A stretch of 58,696 nt of DNA from JAKZRT01 sp047518005. GTDB lineage: Bacteria > Pseudomonadota > Alphaproteobacteria > Rhodobacterales > Rhodobacteraceae. The notes under the pieces are model-generated. The model was not told where the DNA came from, made no database searches, and saw only the letters and a program-made list of their open reading frames with translations. Location: NCBI GenBank assembly GCA_047518005.1, contig JAKZRT010000150.1:1-58696 (forward strand). The letters are read 5' to 3'. The position numbers and the translations under genes are program-made. The number at the start of each line of letters is the position of its first letter. Position 1 is the stretch's first letter. Shown here piece after piece: positions 53,479-58,696 of this stretch.

Positions 53479-54625
53479 GGCGGGCTTTGGTCTCTATGTC
53501 CACTGGCCGTTCTGTGCGGCCAAATGTCCCTATTGCGACTTCAACTCGCACGTAGGCGGTTCAATCGACCACACCCGGTGGAAGGCGGCGTTTTTGAGCG
53601 AGATTGCGCGGCTGGGCGGCGAGACCGGCGGGCGGGTCCTGAATTCGATCTTTTTCGGTGGCGGCACGCCCAGCCTGATGGCACCCGACACTGTTGGCGC
53701 GATTATTGAGGCGGCGGAAGGGATTTGGCGGTTTGCCAATGACGTCGAGATCACGCTTGAGGCCAACCCGACGTCGGTCGAGGCTGGGCGATTTGGCGGG
53801 TTTCGGGATGCTGGCGTGAATCGCGTCTCGGTTGGCGTTCAGGCGCTGAACGACGACGATCTGCGCCGACTGGGGCGGCTTCATTCGGCCGCCGAGGCGC
53901 GTCGAGCGGTCGATATCGCCGCCTCGACATTTGAACGTTTCAGCTTTGATCTGATTTATGCGCGCCAGGATCAGACTCTCGCAAATTGGCGCGCCGAGTT
54001 GACGCAGGCTCTGGACATGGCGGATGGGCATCTGTCGCTTTATCAGCTGACGATCGAGCCGGGCACGGCGTTTGGTGACCGCCTGGCGGCGGGGCGGCTT
54101 GACGGTCTGCCCGACGAGGACATTCAGGCTGATCTATACGCGGTGACCCAAGATATTTGTGCAGCACACGGGCTGCCCGCCTATGAAGTGTCCAATCACG
54201 CGCGGGCGGGCGAAGAAAGCCGGCACAATCTGATTTATTGGCGCAGCGGTGACTGGGCCGCGGTCGGCCCCGGCGCGCATGGGCGGCTGACCCTGTCTGG
54301 GCGACGGTTCGCCACCGAGACGCCGCGCGCACCTGCGGCCTGGCTTGAGCAAGTCGAGGCCAGTGGAAATGGCGAAGTCGCACGCCGGGCAATCTCGAAA
54401 TCGGATCAACAGGACGAATTCTTGATGATGGGGCTGAGGCTGGCCGAGGGTGTTCGGTTGGCGGATGCCGATCCGGATTACTTGTTGAAGATCAACAGGT
54501 TACGTGAGATTGATGTGGTCGAGCTGACCCAGGACGGCCTACGCCTAACCCAACGTGGTCGCCCGCTGCTGAACGCGGTGCTGCGTGATTTGCTGGGCGA
54601 TCAGGGGTCGGCTGGCGGACCCTAG
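53462..54625 (+). CDS. hemW: Radical SAM heme chaperone HemW
   Basis: HemW binds heme and is related to coproporphyrinogen dehydrogenase HemN. The 387-aa protein has the radical-SAM motif C-x3-C-x2-C (C18, C22, C25 in FCAAKCPYCDF), SIFFGGGTPSL and VSVGVQALND. No ATG fits; TTG 53462 (17-bp overlap with rdgB) is the likely start, with TTG 53471 as alternative. It ends in TAG, converging on parB 3 bp away. Confidence 0.93.
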   Translation: MAPLAEAGFGLYVHWPFCAAKCPYCDFNSHVGGSIDHTRWKAAFLSEIARLGGETGGRVLNSIFFGGGTPSLMAPDTVGAIIEAAEGIWRFANDVEITLEANPTSVEAGRFGGFRDAGVNRVSVGVQALNDDDLRRLGRLHSAAEARRAVDIAASTFERFSFDLIYARQDQTLANWRAELTQALDMADGHLSLYQLTIEPGTAFGDRLAAGRLDGLPDEDIQADLYAVTQDICAAHGLPAYEVSNHARAGEESRHNLIYWRSGDWAAVGPGAHGRLTLSGRRFATETPRAPAAWLEQVEASGNGEVARRAISKSDQQDEFLMMGLRLAEGVRLADADPDYLLKINRLREIDVVELTQDGLRLTQRGRPLLNAVLRDLLGDQGSAGGP

Positions 54626-54628
54626 GCC

Positions 54629-55534
54629 TCAGACCTTTCCGGCACCAACGCCCGAACCGAGCAGCCGACAGATATCGTCAAGCTGGTCAAACGATTTGTA
54701 ACGAATTGTAACTTTGCCGGTTTCGCCCTGCGCATCGTGATCTACCGAGACCGTCAGACCGATCGAGGCGCTAAGTTCGCCCTCCAGCGCCTGCGTGTCC
54801 GGGTCTTTGTGGCGCTTGTCGCGCCTTTGCCGCCTTTCAGGTCGCGGATTCTTGGCCAGCCGTTCGGTTTCGCGCACCGAAAGGCCGCGTGATATAACCT
54901 CGGTCGCCAGCGCCAGGGCGTCGTGGGATGTGATCAACGCGCGCGCATGGCCCATACTGAGACGCCCCAGCCGCACATGCTGCAACACACCCTCGGGCAA
55001 CTGCAAAAGCCGCAACATATTGGCGATATGGCTGCGCGATTTGCCCAGCGCCTTGGCCATTTCCTCTTGGGTGCGCCCGTGCAGGTCCATCAGCCGGCGA
55101 TAGCCTTGTGCCTCTTCCACTGGGTTCAGGTCGTCGCGCTGGATGTTCTCGATTATGGCGATTTCCATCGCTTCGTCATCGGAATAATCCCGAATGATCA
55201 CAGGCACTTCGTGTAACTTGGCTGCCTGCGCCGCGCGCCAGCGACGTTCGCCGGCGACAATCTGGAACTTTCCCGCGTCCGCGCCCGCCGGTCGAACGAT
55301 CAACGGCTGCAAAATACCTTTTTCGGCGATCGATGCGGCCAGGTCGGCCAGCGCGTTCTTGCCGAAATCCTGGCGCGGCTGATTTGTACCGGGCGACAAC
55401 GCCTCAATGGGAACCTGGCGGTCAGTGTGACCCATGACCGCGGGCACCGGGCCCGCGTCGGCCACGCTGATGTCGCCCATCAGTGCCGAAAGTCCGCGCC
55501 CCAAGCCACGCCGTTCAAGTTTCTTTTCGGTCAT
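54629..55534 (-). CDS. parB: Chromosome partitioning protein ParB
   Basis: CTPase clamp that loads at parS and spreads on DNA for origin segregation. The 301-aa protein has GRGLSALMG, the ParB-N motif GERRWRAAQ and ENIQRDDLNPVEEA, a helix-turn-helix GKSRSHIANMLRLLQLP, and a C-terminal dimerisation domain. It lies 8 bp after parA; a perfect parS lies 1.4 kb upstream in rsmG. Confidence 0.97.
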   Translation of the reverse strand: MTEKKLERRGLGRGLSALMGDISVADAGPVPAVMGHTDRQVPIEALSPGTNQPRQDFGKNALADLAASIAEKGILQPLIVRPAGADAGKFQIVAGERRWRAAQAAKLHEVPVIIRDYSDDEAMEIAIIENIQRDDLNPVEEAQGYRRLMDLHGRTQEEMAKALGKSRSHIANMLRLLQLPEGVLQHVRLGRLSMGHARALITSHDALALATEVISRGLSVRETERLAKNPRPERRQRRDKRHKDPDTQALEGELSASIGLTVSVDHDAQGETGKVTIRYKSFDQLDDICRLLGSGVGAGKV

Positions 55535-55542
55535 TTTGCCCC

Positions 55543-56349
55543 CTATGCTGCGGTTGCGCCATGTTTTGCTACCAGTTCTTGTGCCAATGCGCGGTAGGCC
55601 GCGCTGCCTTTGGACGCGCTGTCATAGTCCAGCACCGACAAGGCGTAAGACGGCGCCTCGCTTAACCGCACGTTGCGCGGAACGATCGTATCAAACACCA
55701 GGCGCCCCAGGTTCTCGCGCGCATCTTGCGCGACCTGCTGCGACAGGCGGTTGCGCCCATCGTACATGGTCAAAACCACGCCCTCGATCCTGAGGCGCGG
55801 GTTGGCGGCCGCGCGCACCTCGCGCACAGTCATCATCAGTTGCGACAGTCCTTCGAGTGCGAAAAACTCAGACTGCAGCGGAACCAGCACCGAATCTGCG
55901 GCCACCATCGCGTTGACGGTCAACAGGTTCAGCGATGGCGGACAATCGATCAGGACATAATCCAGACCATAGGCCGCAATATCTGGGTGTCGAAGCGCGT
56001 CGTGCAACAAAAAGCTGCGTTTTTCGTTGGCAACGAGTTCGATATCCGCGCTGGACAGATCGGTCGTCGACGGCGCAAGCCAGAGACCTTTCGACGCGGT
56101 CTGGTGAAAAACCTCGGACACCGGCGCCTCGTCCAAAAGCAGGTCATAGGTGTTGGCGCGGCGCTCCGCTGGCGCGAAACCAAGCCCGGTCGAGGCGTTG
56201 CCTTGCGGGTCAATATCGACAATCAGAACCTCAAATCCTGATTCCGCCAGCGCCGCGCCCAGATTGATGGCTGTTGTCGTTTTGCCCACACCGCCTTTTT
56301 GGTTCGCCACGGCTATGATGCGGGCGCTCTGGCGGGTGAAATCAGGCAC
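55543..56349 (-). CDS. parA: Chromosome partitioning ATPase ParA
   Basis: Deviant-Walker ATPase that moves ParB-parS complexes. The 268-aa protein has the Walker motif KGGVGKTTTAINL near residue 18, DIDPQGNAS and IDCPPSLNLLTVNAM. It overlaps rsmG by 8 bp and precedes parB. Confidence 0.97.
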   Translation of the reverse strand: MPDFTRQSARIIAVANQKGGVGKTTTAINLGAALAESGFEVLIVDIDPQGNASTGLGFAPAERRANTYDLLLDEAPVSEVFHQTASKGLWLAPSTTDLSSADIELVANEKRSFLLHDALRHPDIAAYGLDYVLIDCPPSLNLLTVNAMVAADSVLVPLQSEFFALEGLSQLMMTVREVRAAANPRLRIEGVVLTMYDGRNRLSQQVAQDARENLGRLVFDTIVPRNVRLSEAPSYALSVLDYDSASKGSAAYRALAQELVAKHGATAA

Positions 56350-56935
56350 GCTCGATGTCTCCGATCCTCAATATGACCCCGCGCGGGTCGGTGTCGCTGG
56401 GTATCTTTTCAACGCTGAAGCTCCAGGATGCAAGGGCAACCTCGACCTCAGCCATATGTCTGGCGCCCTTTAGAAACAACGCCGTCCCGCCAGGGACAAG
56501 GTGACGGTGAGCATAGGCAACGAGGCGCGGCAGCGGCGCCAGCGCCCGGGCGGACACAACATCTGCTTGTAATGTTGGTATTATTTCGACCCGATCTGCA
56601 ACGACCGTTGCGCTCAGGCCCAGCTCGCGGACGACGGTTCGGCAGAATGTTGCTTTTCGCGCATCGCTCTCTACCAGGGTTACGTGCAGCGCCGATAATT
56701 TTTCTTGGGCCAGAATTGCCACGACAATGCCGGGCAATCCGGCGCCTGTGCCAAGGTCACCCCACCGAGCGGCATCCGGATTGACGAGGTCAAAAAGCTG
56801 GGCGCTGTCCAGAATGTGCCGATCCCAGAGATTGTCCAGGGTGGACGCGGCGATCAGGTTGATATGTCCGGTCCATTTTCGAATCAGCGCCGCATAGGCG
56901 CGCAGGCGTTCCTCTGTTTCACGTGAAACATTCAT
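56342..56935 (-). CDS. rsmG: 16S rRNA (guanine-527-N7)-methyltransferase RsmG
   Basis: Methylates G527 of 16S rRNA. The 197-aa protein has the start NVSRETEERLRAYAALI, WDRHILDSAQL and SAM motif DLGTGAGLPGIVVAIL. Its codons 2-7 (N-V-S-R-E-T) are formed by a parS site. It lies 3 bp after mnmG and overlaps parA. Confidence 0.96.
   Translation of the reverse strand: MNVSRETEERLRAYAALIRKWTGHINLIAASTLDNLWDRHILDSAQLFDLVNPDAARWGDLGTGAGLPGIVVAILAQEKLSALHVTLVESDARKATFCRTVVRELGLSATVVADRVEIIPTLQADVVSARALAPLPRLVAYAHRHLVPGGTALFLKGARHMAEVEVALASWSFSVEKIPSDTDPRGVILRIGDIERA
56915..56930. other. parS centromere site
   Basis: TGTTTCACGTGAAACA is a perfect 16-bp match to the bacterial parS consensus. It lies within the first codons of rsmG, upstream of parA and parB. 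Confidence 0.95.
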
Positions 56936-56938
56936 CCG

Positions 56939-58696
56939 TCAGGCAGTAAGCCGACGTTTGCTGCGCTTGATCTTGCCCAGGATCAGCGTCAGTGCCGCCG
57001 GGGTCATGCCGTCGATCCGAGCCGCCTGAGCCAAGGTCCGCGGGCGAATATGGCCCAATTTCGCTGACAGCTCCTTGGACAGGCCATCCAGGACTGTAAA
57101 GTCATAATTCGATGGAATTTCAACGGCTTCGTCGCGCAAAAGCGCCTGCGCGTCGCGTTCTTGCCGTTCGATATAGGTCGCATAGAGCGCGTCGTTGGAC
57201 AATTGCCGCCGGATCTCGGGCGCGATGCGGCCCAGCGCCGGATCGAGGTCGATCAGGGTATCAAAATCAACATCCGGAAACGCCAGCAACTGAACGCCGT
57301 TCCGTTTGCTGCCGTCCTGGTTTATCCGAATTCCGCGTCCGGCCAGCGCTTTTGGCGTCCAGGCCCGCGCCCCAAGCGCCGCTCGGCCCTGTGCCAACGC
57401 CTCGGCCTTGGCCTCAAAGACCCTTGCGCGACCTGTCCCGACCAGCCCCAGGGCATTGCCCATGGGCGTCAGCCGTTGGTCGGCGTTGTCGGCGCGCAGA
57501 GACAACCGGTATTCAGCGCGCGATGTGAACATGCGATAGGGCTCGGTGACCCCGCGGGTTACGAGATCATCAATCATGACGCCGATATAACTGTTGGACC
57601 GCGAAAACCTTGCCGGTGGGCGGCCCTTTGCGGCCAGCGCCGCATTCAGGCCCGCCACCAACCCCTGGGCCGCTGCCTCTTCGTATCCGGTGGTGCCATT
57701 GATCTGGCCCGCCAGATAAAGTCCTGGAACATCAAGTAGTTCCAGCGTCTCGTCAAGGACATGCGGGTCGACATAATCATATTCAATAGCATAGCCGGGC
57801 TGCAAAATTTGCGCCCTTTCAAGACCGAAAATCGATCGCACATAGGCTTCTTGCACATCTGGGGGCAGCGATGTTGAAATGCCGTTGGGATAGATCACCG
57901 GGTCGTTCAAACCCTCCGGCTCGAGAAAAATCTGGTGCGATTGCTTGTTGGCAAAGCGCATGATCTTGTCTTCAATCGATGGGCAATATCGTGGCCCGAC
58001 GCCGTCAATATGCCCCCCATACATGGCCGACCGATCTATATTTTCCCTTATGATATCGTGGGTTGCGGGATTCGTGTGGGTAATGCCACATCGTACCTGC
58101 CGCAACGGTGCACGGTGCGACAAAAATGAAAACAGCGACGGGCTGTCGTCGCCCGACTGCATGTCCAGGTTCGCCCAATTGATCGTTCGGCCATCCAGCC
58201 GGGGCGGGGTTCCGGTTTTCAGGCGACCAAGCGGCAGCCCGAAATCATCGATGCGCTCGGCCAGCCGAACCGACGGTCGGTCGCCCATGCGCCCGCCCGG
58301 CGTGGCGACATCGCCGATATGGATGACGCCGCGCAAAAATGTCCCGGTCGTCAACACGGTCGCCTTTGCCCGCAATACCGCGCCATCCGCCAGCACGACA
58401 CCGGTAACCGCACCGCCAGCGATCAGAAAGTCGGCCGCTTCGCCCTCGATGATCTTCAGGCGTTCTATGCCCGCCAACTCGGTCTGTATTTTCTTGCGGT
58501 AGACCCGACGGTCCGCCTGGGCACGCGGCCCTTGCACGGCGGGCCCCTTGCGACGATTGAGCAGCCGAAATTGTATCCCCGCCGCATCGGCGGCGCGCCC
58601 CATGATGCCGTCAAGCGCATCGATTTCGCGCACCAGATGGCCCTTGCCCAGCCCGCCAATGGCCGGATTGCAGGACATGACGCCGATCGCATCGGC
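56939..58696 (-). CDS. mnmG: tRNA uridine 5-carboxymethylaminomethyl modification enzyme MnmG (5' end cut by window)
   Basis: FAD protein that acts with MnmE to modify wobble U34. 585 residues are visible; the frame is open to the window edge, so about 35-40 N-terminal residues, including the FAD GxGxxG, are missing. Seen are SCNPAIGGLGKGHLVRE, QFRLLNRRKGPAV, GRLKTGTPPRLDG and the C-terminal LAQAARIDGMTPAAL region. The ORF that begins at 58678 is an internal Met, not the start. Confidence 0.96.
   Translation of the reverse strand, partial: ADAIGVMSCNPAIGGLGKGHLVREIDALDGIMGRAADAAGIQFRLLNRRKGPAVQGPRAQADRRVYRKKIQTELAGIERLKIIEGEAADFLIAGGAVTGVVLADGAVLRAKATVLTTGTFLRGVIHIGDVATPGGRMGDRPSVRLAERIDDFGLPLGRLKTGTPPRLDGRTINWANLDMQSGDDSPSLFSFLSHRAPLRQVRCGITHTNPATHDIIRENIDRSAMYGGHIDGVGPRYCPSIEDKIMRFANKQSHQIFLEPEGLNDPVIYPNGISTSLPPDVQEAYVRSIFGLERAQILQPGYAIEYDYVDPHVLDETLELLDVPGLYLAGQINGTTGYEEAAAQGLVAGLNAALAAKGRPPARFSRSNSYIGVMIDDLVTRGVTEPYRMFTSRAEYRLSLRADNADQRLTPMGNALGLVGTGRARVFEAKAEALAQGRAALGARAWTPKALAGRGIRINQDGSKRNGVQLLAFPDVDFDTLIDLDPALGRIAPEIRRQLSNDALYATYIERQERDAQALLRDEAVEIPSNYDFTVLDGLSKELSAKLGHIRPRTLAQAARIDGMTPAALTLILGKIKRSKRRLTA

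Overview
The window looks like a chromosomal segment from an alphaproteobacterium of the Rhodobacteraceae (Roseobacter/Rhodobacter type). This rests on GC-rich codon use, the family-typical protein sequences, gene orders such as mnmG-rsmG-parA-parB, hrcA-grpE beside rph-rdgB-hemW, infB-ylxR/L7Ae-nusA-rimP, secA-PPIase-argJ-mutT and hslO-nudix-cca, and a perfect parS site (TGTTTCACGTGAAACA) inside the start of rsmG. No rRNA, tRNA, insertion sequence, prophage or CRISPR array was seen. Both window ends cut genes: alkB at the left and mnmG at the right.

Layout. 1-7.3 kb: alkB, diverging from dnaK-dnaJ, then radC, then an envelope pair (periplasmic-binding/OmpA fusion and an exported protein). 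7.6-13.5 kb: secA on the minus strand, then PPIase-argJ-mutT and a small ORF. 13.5-18.9 kb: the rimP-nusA-ylxR/L7Ae-infB operon with its own promoter and an intrinsic terminator in the leader. 19.0-25.3 kb: a double-CDGSH iron-sulfur protein and a four-gene peptide-type ABC importer. 25.4-34.5 kb: pip, ubiG, a marR/nitrilase/grx/comF group, a methyltransferase, hemH, two L,D-transpeptidases flanking a CAP-domain lipoprotein, and an RlmD-like RNA methyltransferase. 34.5-41.7 kb: a minus-strand run hslO-nudix-cca-lysE-ABC-ABC-rlmD-like. 41.8-44.9 kb: a Nudix gene, a REC-PP2C phosphatase, an Hpt protein and an exported protein. 45-47.7 kb: argG, a sulfotransferase-like gene, msrA. 47.7-58.7 kb: mutS, grpE-hrcA, rph-rdgB-hemW, parB-parA-rsmG-mnmG.

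Most of the window is ordinary housekeeping. Protein quality control is strongly represented: DnaK, DnaJ, GrpE, HrcA, Hsp33, SecA, a parvulin and MsrA lie within about 52 kb.

The most notable observations are three broken genes whose reading frames are otherwise intact. mutS has an 8-G tract that shifts frame and, further on, an in-frame TAA. The RlmD-like gene and a LysE-family gene each carry one in-frame TAG, and both belong to the same apparent operon. They could be real decay, possibly in a mutator lineage, or sequence errors; raw reads would decide. Other leads are a palindromic intergenic element present three times, hairpins placed directly ahead of rimP and argG, and matching TTGCAG-N17-TATATA promoters at dnaK and rimP. 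I did not find a convincing new multi-gene system.
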